Notes: generated from the sequence alone by a model not told the origin. A DNA stretch of 8,576 nucleotides from Gammaproteobacteria bacterium (GCA_012960755.1 DUAT01000004.1:1-8576), one strand, 5' to 3'; numbered from the stretch's first letter, positions 1 to 6,769 are shown. Program-made: numbers and translations.

Positions 1-89
1 CAAGCATTAATCTTGATCGTATGATTTTTTCATCTTGTCATCCCAACAATCAATCATCAAAATTCGTAACTATTCAGGTCTTAAATTAA

Positions 90-689
90 AGCGAGAATGC
101 GATTTTCAAGCGCACCGACGTTTCTGTGGAAGTGGAGGTGAAAGCGATGATCGATACCACCGTGGAAAAGTGGGGGCGGGTGGATGTCTTATTCAACAAT
201 GCCGGCATCGGGCAACCCTCTCTCTCCTGAAGGGTTCACTATGGAGGATTTCAATCAAGTGTTGATGACCAACCTCGGCTCCTGTTTCCTGGGTCTCAAA
301 TATGTGACACCGGTTATGAAAAAGCAGGGCAGTGGCAGCATCATCAACGGCAGCACCGCCGGTGTGACCACGGATGGCTCGGGCCCCCTCTATTCGGCAA
401 GCAAGGCCGGGGTGATCCATATGACCAAAGTCTGGGTCACGCAGTTGGCAGAGTTTGGAGTGGGTGTCAATTGCATCTCGCCTGGAGCGATCGTCACCCC
501 TATTTTCTGGGGAGGCCACCAGACTCAATCGGCTGAAGAAAACGAAAGGCGGAACAATGGGTCGCCATGCACCACTATGCGACTCCCGAGGACATTGCCC
601 AGATGATGCTTTTTCTGGCCAGTGATGAAAGTCGCCACTGCACCGGCAGCATTTATATGGTCGATGGCGGTCAGCCTAAACGATGTTAG
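90..689 (+). pseudogene. Short-chain dehydrogenase/reductase (SDR) pseudogene, truncated and twice frameshifted
   Basis: Three reading-frame pieces join into one classical SDR. Piece 1 (about 90-224) gives FKRTDVS, then WGRVDVLFNNAGIG, the SDR NNAG motif, and ends at TGA 228-230. Piece 2 (about 220-547) gives LSPEGFTMEDFNQV, then the catalytic Ser of STAG with YSASK thirteen residues later. Piece 3 (about 549-689) gives WVAMHHYATPEDIA, FLASDE and the C-terminal MVDGG, ending at TAG 687-689. The first break falls in a CT dinucleotide run (217-226), where adding one CT restores QPSLSPEGF. The second falls in GAAAGG (544-549), where adding one A restores NEKAEQW. The N-terminal Rossmann half with TGxxxGxG is missing: a TAA at 87-89 and AT-rich sequence lie upstream. 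Three lesions argue for a dead gene. The two small indels could instead be assembly errors, but the missing N-terminus could not. It converges on the aldolase gene. Confidence 0.85.
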
Positions 690-818
690 CAGACATATTT
701 TGCAGAACGCACTCAGGTCTTGCTTTTAAAATATAAAAACTACTTTTGGCGATACGTCTGTCCATATTAGAGTTTCATATTTGAGTTATTTAAAATAATA
801 AAATATTTATTTAATGAA

Positions 819-1589
819 CTAACGTTCTCGCCCTTCAGTTTCTGCAATTCCATCTGTTGTTTCTTCGAGTAGATTTCTCACTCCTCGACTTAACAGTACA
901 TCTGCAGGAGGTGCTTGCAAGAAGTTAAAGCCTTTTCTATTCTTCCAGGAGTAGGGTCCTCCAAGTATTAGTCCTGAGGAGAGCGTTGCATCATGAACCT
1001 TTGAAACCATAGATTCATATTTTTCATCACCCTGATTAAAACCAGAGAAACTTGAGAGATCTGAGGATGCAACCATAATTATATCTAAACCATCAATCTG
1101 AGTTAGCTCCTCAACAACATCTACACCAGTCGGGGACTCGATCTGAGCAACAAACATGATGTTATCGTTAGCCGAATCACGATAGTCTTTACTCCATATT
1201 TGATGACATTGACCGGATCCCAGACTTCTTTCTCCAACTGGAGGATAGCTTGCATATTTGATTGCCTTTCTAACCTTTTCAGCAGAACCAACCATTGGTA
1301 TGATGATACCTAATGCCCCGATATCGGTAGCCTTCTGAATATCTCCCTCTGTAGCATCTGGAATACGAATAAAGGGAATTGCAGGTGTATCTTTACCGGC
1401 CCATATCAAGCTGGCCGCTTCTTGATATGTCATCGGACTGTGTTGCATTTCTATCCATATGAAATCAAATCCTGCATTAGCCATTGCCAGATAGTTCTCA
1501 GTATCTGCTGTCTTTATGGTACCACCGACAACTTGTTTACCTTGTGAGAGTTTTTCTTTAACTGTATTGAATTTTGAGTTCATCATCAT
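819..1589 (-). CDS. HpcH/HpaI-family aldolase (class II pyruvate-type aldolase)
   Basis: This 256-residue protein matches the HpcH/HpaI aldolase/citrate lyase family, TIM-barrel enzymes that use a divalent metal to cleave 4-hydroxy-2-oxoacids to pyruvate (or a related ketoacid) and an aldehyde. Visible motifs in order: WIEMQHSP (45-52) with the expected His50; FIRIP with Arg75; GALGIIIPMV (91-100); YPPVGERSLG (115-124); AQIESPTGV with metal ligand Glu151; SSDLS with metal ligand Asp177. These line up with H45, R70, E149 and D175 of E. coli HpcH. The usual D-x-E-H reads E-M-Q-H here. Length is normal for the family. Three ATG codons stand in tandem at 1589, 1586 and 1583 with no good Shine-Dalgarno, so the exact start is uncertain. 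The gene is visibly AT-richer than the operon to its right (about 37-40% GC in sampled lines against about 52%), and a terminator-like hairpin precedes it. It may therefore be separately acquired or regulated. Physiological substrate unknown. Confidence 0.88.
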   Translation of the reverse strand: MMMNSKFNTVKEKLSQGKQVVGGTIKTADTENYLAMANAGFDFIWIEMQHSPMTYQEAASLIWAGKDTPAIPFIRIPDATEGDIQKATDIGALGIIIPMVGSAEKVRKAIKYASYPPVGERSLGSGQCHQIWSKDYRDSANDNIMFVAQIESPTGVDVVEELTQIDGLDIIMVASSDLSSFSGFNQGDEKYESMVSKVHDATLSSGLILGGPYSWKNRKGFNFLQAPPADVLLSRGVRNLLEETTDGIAETEGRER

Positions 1590-1605
1590 TTTAAGTAATT
1601 AATTT

Positions 1606-1632
1606 GAAAAATAAAGCCACTCAGTGTGGCTT
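1606..1632 (-). terminator. Rho-independent terminator-like hairpin (minus strand)
   Basis: A perfect 7-bp stem, AAGCCAC (1614-1620) with GTGGCTT (1626-1632) and a 5-nt loop, is followed on the minus strand by TATTTTT (1613-1607). It lies 83 bp after the hydroxyacid oxidase stop and only about 18 bp before the aldolase start codon. It could end the long operon, or act as an attenuator in the aldolase leader, because there is no room for a promoter between hairpin and start. Read on the plus strand it is followed only by GTAAAAATTTT, a poorer terminator. Confidence 0.6.
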
Positions 1633-1715
1633 GTAAAAATTTTAATAAATAATCAAAATCAGCTCTTCTCAGAAATCAATCCACCTGTTGCACTTTCGAG
1701 TTGAATCCGCGTGAT

Positions 1716-2888
1716 TTAGTAGTCAGTATTCGTGAACAGAAACTCTGGTAGCTCCTTCAGCGTATTGCATCCCAGTTGTCCCATCGTCGTCTGTAACTCA
1801 GCTTTGAGCAGATTCATCACGTGATCTCCTCCTCGCCGGTCAAGCGCCCCCACCGCAAAAAGGAAAGGACGGCCCATCAGAACAAAATCGGCTCCTAAGG
1901 CTAACATGCGAGCGATATCGAGACCAGAGCGAATGCCACCATCAGCAATGAGGGTGGCTTCAGGACCAACGGCAGCCCGGATTCTAGGCAATAGAGATAC
2001 AGCCGATGGCGCGGCATCGAGTTGACGACCACCGTGATTGGAAATGACCAACCCATCCGCGCCTAAATCCAGATAAGCCTGAGCCTCTGCGGGATCAAGC
2101 ACCCCCTTAACCAGCAATTTGCCAGGCCACATGGCCCGAATTTCCTCAAAGAGTGAGGTGGTTATGTGCAGCCCCATTTGCTCTTCAATATATTTGCTGG
2201 ACTTTGCGATGGATCGACCAATATTGCGTGAATAACCATCCTGATGATAGGGTTGTAGATTGACGAATTGCGGCACGCCTGCCCGTAGCATTCGCAGGGA
2301 CCAGTGTGGATGCGTGACCATCTGCCAGACTGTTTTCATGTCAAAACTCGGCGGCACCGACAGACCATTGCGGATATCGTGATCACGGCGCGTTTTGTTA
2401 GGCACATCGACCGTCACCATAATGGTATCGTAACCGGCTTCTTCACAACGGCGCAGTAAGTCTTTGCGTGTCTCAGGGACCTGAGGTGTGTAAAGCTGAA
2501 ACCAGGCCTTATCACCAGCAATCTGCCGGATTTCCTCCAAACTCTCATTGGCTACTGTGCTTAAAGTGTAGGGGATATTGTGGGTCTTTGCCGCTTCTGC
2601 CAGAATGGTCTCCGACTTGGCCCAGACCAGCCCGGACAGGCCAATTGGGGCAACTCCAAACGGGGCATCGTAGCCGTGGCCCATCAGTTGGCAGCGAATG
2701 TTTGGCTGATCTGCCTCCGCGAGGTAGCGGGGCATCAACTCAACGTCGTTCAAGGCTTGTCGATTTTTCTCTACGGCAACGCCATGGCCGATGCCATTGA
2801 TCAGATAATCGCGCAGAAAACCAGGAATACGCCTCATCGCCGCCGCTTCCAAATCAGCAACACAGGGGTATCGTTTTTCAATATTCAA
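1716..2888 (-). CDS. FMN-dependent alpha-hydroxy-acid oxidase/dehydrogenase
   Basis: This 390-residue protein belongs to the glycolate oxidase / L-lactate dehydrogenase (LldD) / mandelate dehydrogenase family. These enzymes oxidise (S)-2-hydroxyacids to 2-oxoacids with FMN. The family active-site set is intact: Tyr28 (RDYL), Gln131 and Tyr133 in FQLY, Asp161 in TVDVP, Lys261 in LVKG, His285 and Arg288 in SNHGGRQLD, then the FMN-phosphate region DGGIRSG (316-322) and MGRP (338-341). Length is normal. I see no convincing membrane segment, so the enzyme is probably cytosolic. The start is a TTG at 2888: it has AGAGG nine bases upstream, an in-frame TAG five codons further up, and it keeps the conserved N-terminus that the next ATG (residue 18) would cut. 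Neighbours include a ThDP enzyme and an HpcH-type aldolase, both able to consume 2-oxoacids, so this step likely makes their substrate. Substrate specificity (lactate, glycolate, longer or aromatic hydroxyacid) cannot be read from the sequence. Confidence 0.92.
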   Translation of the reverse strand: MNIEKRYPCVADLEAAAMRRIPGFLRDYLINGIGHGVAVEKNRQALNDVELMPRYLAEADQPNIRCQLMGHGYDAPFGVAPIGLSGLVWAKSETILAEAAKTHNIPYTLSTVANESLEEIRQIAGDKAWFQLYTPQVPETRKDLLRRCEEAGYDTIMVTVDVPNKTRRDHDIRNGLSVPPSFDMKTVWQMVTHPHWSLRMLRAGVPQFVNLQPYHQDGYSRNIGRSIAKSSKYIEEQMGLHITTSLFEEIRAMWPGKLLVKGVLDPAEAQAYLDLGADGLVISNHGGRQLDAAPSAVSLLPRIRAAVGPEATLIADGGIRSGLDIARMLALGADFVLMGRPFLFAVGALDRRGGDHVMNLLKAELQTTMGQLGCNTLKELPEFLFTNTDY

Positions 2889-2897
2889 TCTGATTTG

Positions 2898-2902
2898 CCT
2901 CT
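2898..2902 (-). promoter_or_regulatory. Ribosome binding site deciding a TTG start
   Basis: AGAGG on the minus strand lies nine bases before the TTG at 2888 and supports that non-ATG start for the hydroxyacid oxidase. Confidence 0.6.
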
Positions 2903-2916
2903 AGGGGGAACGGTTT

Positions 2917-2964
2917 AATAATTTTTACTTTGCAACCTTTTTTCAACTTTGATGAGCACTTCCA
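2917..2964 (-). repeat. Partial duplicate of the ThDP gene 3' end (left direct repeat)
   Basis: This block matches 5124-5172, the end of the intact ThDP gene, in 46 of 49 alignment columns: two substitutions and one missing T in a T-run (6 against 7). The first 27 bases are identical and include the stop codon region plus 8 bases beyond it. Read on the minus strand it encodes LEVLIKVEK where the intact gene has LEVLTKVEK. The lost base then shifts the frame, so the VAK-stop ending is gone. A little further upstream (2965-3000) the same frame reads on through GTCAQ, which may be more remnant coding sequence or unrelated. The block lies in the 176-bp gap between the hydroxyacid oxidase and the SDR gene; nothing else in that gap is recognisable. 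Confidence 0.85.
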
Positions 2965-3064
2965 ATTGAGCACATGTTCCAGAGAAATTAAAACCGCTTT
3001 TAGCCGCTTGTCATATCTCCTTTTAAGTCATAGCTCGATTGGAATAGATGGAAACCCTTGATCC

Positions 3065-3895
3065 CTACCACATCACCCCACCGTCCGTGTTAATATCTTG
3101 TCCGGTCATATTTGCAGAATCCGCGGAGGCCAGAAAAAGCGCCAGGGTTGCTGCATCTTCTGGTCCGGAGCTTTTTTCATAATAGCCTTCATCGGCACAC
3201 CACCGGCCAGCTAGTACTCGTTGTGAATTGGACGCTTTGAACTCCTTGCGAAAGGCCTCCTCATCAAAAGGTTGGTTCTTATATTCCGCTCTGCTCTTCA
3301 TCAGTTCCAGCGATCGATCCTCATGCACACCTGGGCAGATGGCGTTGACATTGATGTTGTAACGCCCCACATCGGCAGCCAACGTTCGGGTGAAACCAAT
3401 CACTCCCATCTTCGAGGTCGTATAAGGGGCCCGGTGAGAAAGGGGCTGTTTTCCTGAAGCCGAGCTAAAGTTAATGATTTTCCCAGAGCGTTTGCGGATC
3501 ATCTCGGGAAGGACTGCTTTGCAACAGAGAAAGAGCGAATCGAGATTGATATCGAGGGTTTGTTTCCACTCGGCCAAGCTCATCTCCCAGACATCTTTGG
3601 TCGGTCCGGCAATACCAACCACATTGGCCAGGATATCGATGGTTCCAAAATGCTGAAGGGTTTCCTCGACCATCTTTTGCACTTGATCTTCTTTGGAAAC
3701 ATCGGTCTGGAAACAAAGCACCTTTCCCCCTTCAGCTTTAATCTTAGCGCCCACTTGCTCTTCCAATTGGTTCACCGGAAGAATATCGCAGATGGCAACG
3801 GCAGCTCCCTCTTTGGCAAATAGCCGGGTTACTGCTTCAGCATGACCTCTGCCCGCGCCGGTGATCATGGCGACTTTACCATTCAATTTTCCCAT
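3065..3895 (-). CDS. Short-chain dehydrogenase/reductase (SDR), classical type
   Basis: This 276-residue protein is an NAD(P)-dependent oxidoreductase of the classical SDR family. In order: KVAMITGAGRGHAEA (7-21) is the cofactor-binding turn; TDV (64-66) follows; NVVG (91-94) replaces the usual NNAG; Asn117 in DINLD, Ser145 in NFSSASG, Tyr158 and Lys162 in YTTSK form the catalytic tetrad; ICPG (186-189) and the C-terminal DGG (271-273) complete the fold. The third glycine of TGxxxGxG is Ala19, which is unusual. An extended, charged substrate-loop region covers about 200-245. I chose the ATG at 3895: it has AAGGAG nine bases upstream, whereas the longer frame would begin at a TTG (3940) without a clear site. 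The gene starts 62 bp downstream of the HCDH-like gene, in the same direction, so it is probably co-transcribed. The substrate is likely a secondary alcohol or hydroxyacid intermediate of the cluster, but this is inference. Confidence 0.9.
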   Translation of the reverse strand: MGKLNGKVAMITGAGRGHAEAVTRLFAKEGAAVAICDILPVNQLEEQVGAKIKAEGGKVLCFQTDVSKEDQVQKMVEETLQHFGTIDILANVVGIAGPTKDVWEMSLAEWKQTLDINLDSLFLCCKAVLPEMIRKRSGKIINFSSASGKQPLSHRAPYTTSKMGVIGFTRTLAADVGRYNINVNAICPGVHEDRSLELMKSRAEYKNQPFDEEAFRKEFKASNSQRVLAGRWCADEGYYEKSSGPEDAATLALFLASADSANMTGQDINTDGGVMW

Positions 3896-3904
3896 AAAAT
3901 GATG

Positions 3905-3910
3905 CTCCTT
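3905..3910 (-). promoter_or_regulatory. Ribosome binding site fixing the SDR start at 3895
   Basis: AAGGAG on the minus strand, nine bases before the ATG at 3895. It favours this start over the upstream in-frame TTG at 3940. Confidence 0.8.
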
Positions 3911-3957
3911 TCTGAAACAAAGATTCTGGATGAAATTCAATCCTAAACGCTGGGACC

Positions 3958-4890
3958 TTAGAGATCCGGGTATAACACTTTCAGGCGGCGGACATATTCG
4001 CGATCCCGTTTCTCCATGGCTTCATCAAACTGTTCCGGCTTAAAGAACCATGGCTTTTTTTCCTCCATCCGTGCTCTGTATTTTTGGGTGCCTTCATCGA
4101 CGGGTTCGGAATCGGGTGTGAAGAGCCAGGGGGTCGTAATATCATCGGGCCATCGCCAAACCCCAGCCAGATCATAATGGCCCAACGATCCTTCATGGGG
4201 CATCCGGAAGCCAAAGGTTGTTTTCATCCCAAGTTCGATCTCTTCTGCGGTCGCCACCCCCTCGGCCCACAAACGATGGACTTCTGCAGCTAACGCGTTT
4301 TGTAGACGGTTGATGAGATAACCTGGTTTCTCTTTGAGCACCTGGATCGGCACTTTCTTGGCTTTTTTCATCAAATCATAGATGATTTGATAGGTTTGAT
4401 CACTGGTGCCAGGACCTTTGGCCACCTCTACCCCAGGCACAATGTGCGGTGGTGCAAAATAGTGCGTCACTCCAACTTTGTCCTGGCGCTGGACACTCGC
4501 GCCAATTTCGCTCATCACCAAACCGGAGGTATTGCTGACGATGATGGTTTGTGGGGGACATAGGTTGTCCAGGGCATTGAAGAGGTCTTGCTTGTCTTTC
4601 AATCGTTCAACAATGGCCTCCGTGATGAAATCACTCTGAGCCGCTTCCGCCAAATCGGTGGTCCAGCTGATCCGACTGACCGTGTCATCGGCCTGTGCTT
4701 GACTGAGCAAACTCTCTTCGACAAAGAGAGCCATGGCCGACTGAACCAATTGCTTGGAGCGTGCAACCGTTTCGTCATTGAGGTCCTGGATGAGGGTGGA
4801 GTATCCATTACGGGCAAAGTTGATGGCGATCCCAAAGCCCATAATCCCCCCGCCAATCACACTGACTTTTTTAATGTCTTCGAGATTCAT
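3958..4890 (-). CDS. 3-hydroxyacyl-CoA dehydrogenase family protein (NAD-dependent)
   Basis: This 310-residue protein has the two-domain layout of the 3-hydroxyacyl-CoA dehydrogenase / lambda-crystallin (L-gulonate 3-dehydrogenase) family, which oxidises 3-hydroxyacyl-CoAs or free 3-hydroxyacids with NAD. VIGGGIMGFG (11-20) is the GxGxxG dinucleotide motif, with Asp36 at the end of the second strand favouring NAD. SNTSG (119-123) carries the conserved Ser. His143 and Glu155, twelve apart, form the catalytic dyad in THYFAPPHIVPGVEV. GYLINRLQNAL (190-200) is the start of the C-terminal domain with conserved Asn194. The active-site Asn that normally follows the His (HFFNP) is Ala146. A Trp/charge-rich tail (about 245-310) is longer than in the core C-terminal domain. 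The ATG at 4890 has AAAGGA five bases upstream. The frame stays open further upstream into a remnant of another protein, but no usable start is seen there. The gene is in line with the ThDP gene and the SDR. CoA ester or free acid substrate cannot be decided. Confidence 0.88.
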   Translation of the reverse strand: MNLEDIKKVSVIGGGIMGFGIAINFARNGYSTLIQDLNDETVARSKQLVQSAMALFVEESLLSQAQADDTVSRISWTTDLAEAAQSDFITEAIVERLKDKQDLFNALDNLCPPQTIIVSNTSGLVMSEIGASVQRQDKVGVTHYFAPPHIVPGVEVAKGPGTSDQTYQIIYDLMKKAKKVPIQVLKEKPGYLINRLQNALAAEVHRLWAEGVATAEEIELGMKTTFGFRMPHEGSLGHYDLAGVWRWPDDITTPWLFTPDSEPVDEGTQKYRARMEEKKPWFFKPEQFDEAMEKRDREYVRRLKVLYPDL

Positions 4891-4895
4891 ATTAG

Positions 4896-4901
4896 TCCTT
4901 T
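4896..4901 (-). promoter_or_regulatory. Ribosome binding site fixing the HCDH start at 4890
   Basis: AAAGGA on the minus strand, five bases before ATG 4890. It separates the dehydrogenase from the upstream in-frame ThDP remnant. Confidence 0.75.
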
Positions 4902-4905
4902 GGAG

Positions 4906-5067
4906 GTTTGTTTTGACATCGACGACTGCTGGTTTTCCGGACGCAAAAGCCTGATCCAGCGCACTGGAAAGCGCACTGGGTTCGTTGACAACGATGCCAA
5001 AACATCCCATTGCCTCCGTAATTTTGGCAAAGTTGGCGTCGGGAAACACCCAGAGTTCATCGGAGCC
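4906..5067 (-). pseudogene. C-terminal remnant of a second ThDP-dependent (acetolactate synthase-like) enzyme
   Basis: About 54 residues read GSDELWVFPDANFAKITEAMG, then VVNEPSALSSALDQAF and ASGKPAVVDV. This is the typical last stretch of acetolactate-synthase-type ThDP enzymes, which usually end F-x-K-x-A-E-x-x-G, E-x-P-x-x-L-x-x-A-L, P-A-V-V-D-V. It differs from the C-terminus of the intact ThDP gene next to it, so it comes from a different family member. The frame is open from 5100 (TGA at 5101-5103) and runs without a stop into the HCDH gene. No cofactor-binding core and no plausible start are present. The rest of the gene has been lost, apparently where the intact ThDP gene's 3' end now begins. 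A small expressed fusion is unlikely, since the dehydrogenase has its own ribosome binding site. Confidence 0.75.
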
Positions 5068-5123
5068 GGAGGTCCGTCCCCACCTCCAGAGCAGACCATT
5101 TCATTTAAGCATAAGCCACTACC

Positions 5124-5172
5124 AATAATTTTTACTTTGCAACCTTTTTTTCAACTTTGGTGAGAACTTCCA
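5124..5172 (-). repeat. ThDP gene 3' end, right copy of the direct repeat
   Basis: This is the intact counterpart of the block at 2917-2964, in the same orientation. It comprises the last 13 codons of the ThDP gene and 8 bases after its stop. The two copies bracket about 2.2 kb carrying the SDR gene, the HCDH gene and the ThDP remnant. Confidence 0.85.
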
Positions 5173-6763
5173 GAAGTGCAGCCTGACCTTCCCGGTTAGC
5201 GGCTTCCGCCCGTTTGATCGCCGCAGCCAAATTACTCGGATCATCCACCCGTTCAGTATGAGCTCCCAACCCTTCGGCGACTTTGGAATAGTTCCCGCCC
5301 AAGAGGTTGATTTTATAGCGTTCAGTGGCTACCGGGTGATAGTCATCATACCCCGTCATCTTGGCATTGTTCAGCACCACGGTCAGGATCGGGATTTTGC
5401 AGCGCACAGCTGTTTCGAGGTCCAGGCCGGACATCCCGAAGGCCGCGTCTCCCATGATATTGACCACTTGTTTTTCTGGTGCTGCTAATTTAGCTCCAAT
5501 AGACAGACCCAACCCGTAACCCAGTTGAGTGGATTTGCCCCAGCTAATGTAACTGCGGGGAGATATTGATTTCCACGTCGGCGTCAGTTGATTGCGTGGA
5601 AAGCCGGAGTCATGAGTGATGATGATGTTATCCCCAAAAGCCAGATCCAATTCCCGAAACACTCGGTAAGGGCTGATGGGGACTTCATCAGAAGTCAACC
5701 GGGGTTCCCACTCGGCGTTGAATTCTTCTCGCACGGCAGCCACCTTTTGGGCCACACCCTGGCCGTTTCCTCGTTGCTTGGGACCATCCTGCCGTTTGTA
5801 TTCCTCGATCATCTGTTGAAGCACCAGCCGGACTTCACCCACGGCTCCCACAGAGACCTCATAATCTTTGCCGATGTCCTCGCTGCAGTTGGTCACTTGA
5901 CCGAGAGTCAGGCCGTCAGGCATAGGAGTGGTGAAGGTGTTGCGCGTAAAACTGGTACCGATTCCCAAGCCAAAATCCGTTGATTCTAAAAAGCGGCGCA
6001 CCGTCAAAGGCGCGGTCAATCCCCCAGTGCCCAAGGCCAAAGGGTGATTTTCCGGGAAAGCGCTTTTACCCGCCAGGGTGCTCATCACGGGCAATTGGGC
6101 CAATTCGGAAAATTCGACCAACTCAGTAGAGGCCTGGGAGTACAGGACCCCTTGTCCGGCAACGATGATCGGAGAGGAGGACTTTAAGAGGGCTTCGATC
6201 AATTCCCGGACATCCTCTGGGGAAGCGAGGGATTCTCTGCGCCGAACCGGGGTGTACTCCACCTCATCCCCTGGATATTCCGTTTTCATCACATCCCCAG
6301 GCATCTCCAGCATCACCGGCCCTGGACGGCCACTCTTCATTTGAGTCACGGCATGCCGCATCAATCGAGGGATGTCTTCAACCTTATGGATCTGAGCAGC
6401 CCACTTGGTGACATGCTGAAAGTTACGTCGTGCTTCAAATGTTGGTGCAATGCCTTGTCGAGACAACGGCTCTCCCCCGGGGAGGATCAGCATGGGAACC
6501 GAATCGGCAAACGCCTGGGCTACCCCGGCAAAACAGTTCTCCGCACCAGGGCCGTTCTGCATGGAGAACACGCCAAACTTGCGACCATTTAAGGTGCGGC
6601 TGTAGCCGTCGGCAATGTTGACTCCAGCCCGTTCCTGGCGACAAATGATGGGGCGAATGCCGATCTTGGCACACGCATCAATGAGGGGTTGCATGGGAAA
6701 AGCTGAAAGGAATTCCACCCCTTCCGCTTTCAATATTTTTGCTACGACGTCATATCCGTTCAT
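5132..6763 (-). CDS. Thiamine-diphosphate-dependent enzyme, acetolactate synthase-like
   Basis: This 543-residue protein has the three-domain PYR / central / PP layout of the acetolactate synthase, benzoylformate decarboxylase and oxalyl-CoA decarboxylase superfamily. These enzymes decarboxylate 2-oxoacids or join or split acyloins using ThDP and Mg. In order: CRQERAGVNIADGYSR with catalytic Glu44; MQNGPGAEN (68-76), where ALS enzymes have TSGPGATN; VAGQGV (201-206) in the central domain; WGKSTQLGYGLGLSIGA (408-424); the ThDP motif GDAAFGM (438-444) with Asp439 and, 27 residues on, Asn466 in VVLNN as Mg ligands. The motif has GDA rather than GDG. No small regulatory subunit follows, so a biosynthetic ALS role is unlikely. 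I chose ATG 6763 (AGGTG six bases upstream) over the GTG at 6772, which sits directly on that site. The gene is 18 bp from the ADC-like gene and in the same operon. It likely acts on a 2-oxoacid made by the hydroxyacid oxidase (inference). Confidence 0.9.
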   Translation of the reverse strand: MNGYDVVAKILKAEGVEFLSAFPMQPLIDACAKIGIRPIICRQERAGVNIADGYSRTLNGRKFGVFSMQNGPGAENCFAGVAQAFADSVPMLILPGGEPLSRQGIAPTFEARRNFQHVTKWAAQIHKVEDIPRLMRHAVTQMKSGRPGPVMLEMPGDVMKTEYPGDEVEYTPVRRRESLASPEDVRELIEALLKSSSPIIVAGQGVLYSQASTELVEFSELAQLPVMSTLAGKSAFPENHPLALGTGGLTAPLTVRRFLESTDFGLGIGTSFTRNTFTTPMPDGLTLGQVTNCSEDIGKDYEVSVGAVGEVRLVLQQMIEEYKRQDGPKQRGNGQGVAQKVAAVREEFNAEWEPRLTSDEVPISPYRVFRELDLAFGDNIIITHDSGFPRNQLTPTWKSISPRSYISWGKSTQLGYGLGLSIGAKLAAPEKQVVNIMGDAAFGMSGLDLETAVRCKIPILTVVLNNAKMTGYDDYHPVATERYKINLLGGNYSKVAEGLGAHTERVDDPSNLAAAIKRAEAANREGQAALLEVLTKVEKKVAK

Positions 6764-6769
6764 AATTGA

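Noticed and set aside
690..818. Possible terminator or regulatory element in the AT-rich spacer
   Set aside because: Only AT-only dyads are visible, with no GC-rich stem or promoter-like pair.
3000..3014. Four-codon minus-strand frame (ATG to TAA) after a perfect AAAAGGAG
   Set aside because: The Shine-Dalgarno is only two bases from the ATG and the peptide is four residues, so a leader peptide cannot be supported. It may be chance or a leftover gene start.
4588..5163. 191-codon open frame on the plus strand over the HCDH start and ThDP remnant
   Set aside because: Antisense shadow; the minus-strand frames carry clear family motifs and this one none.
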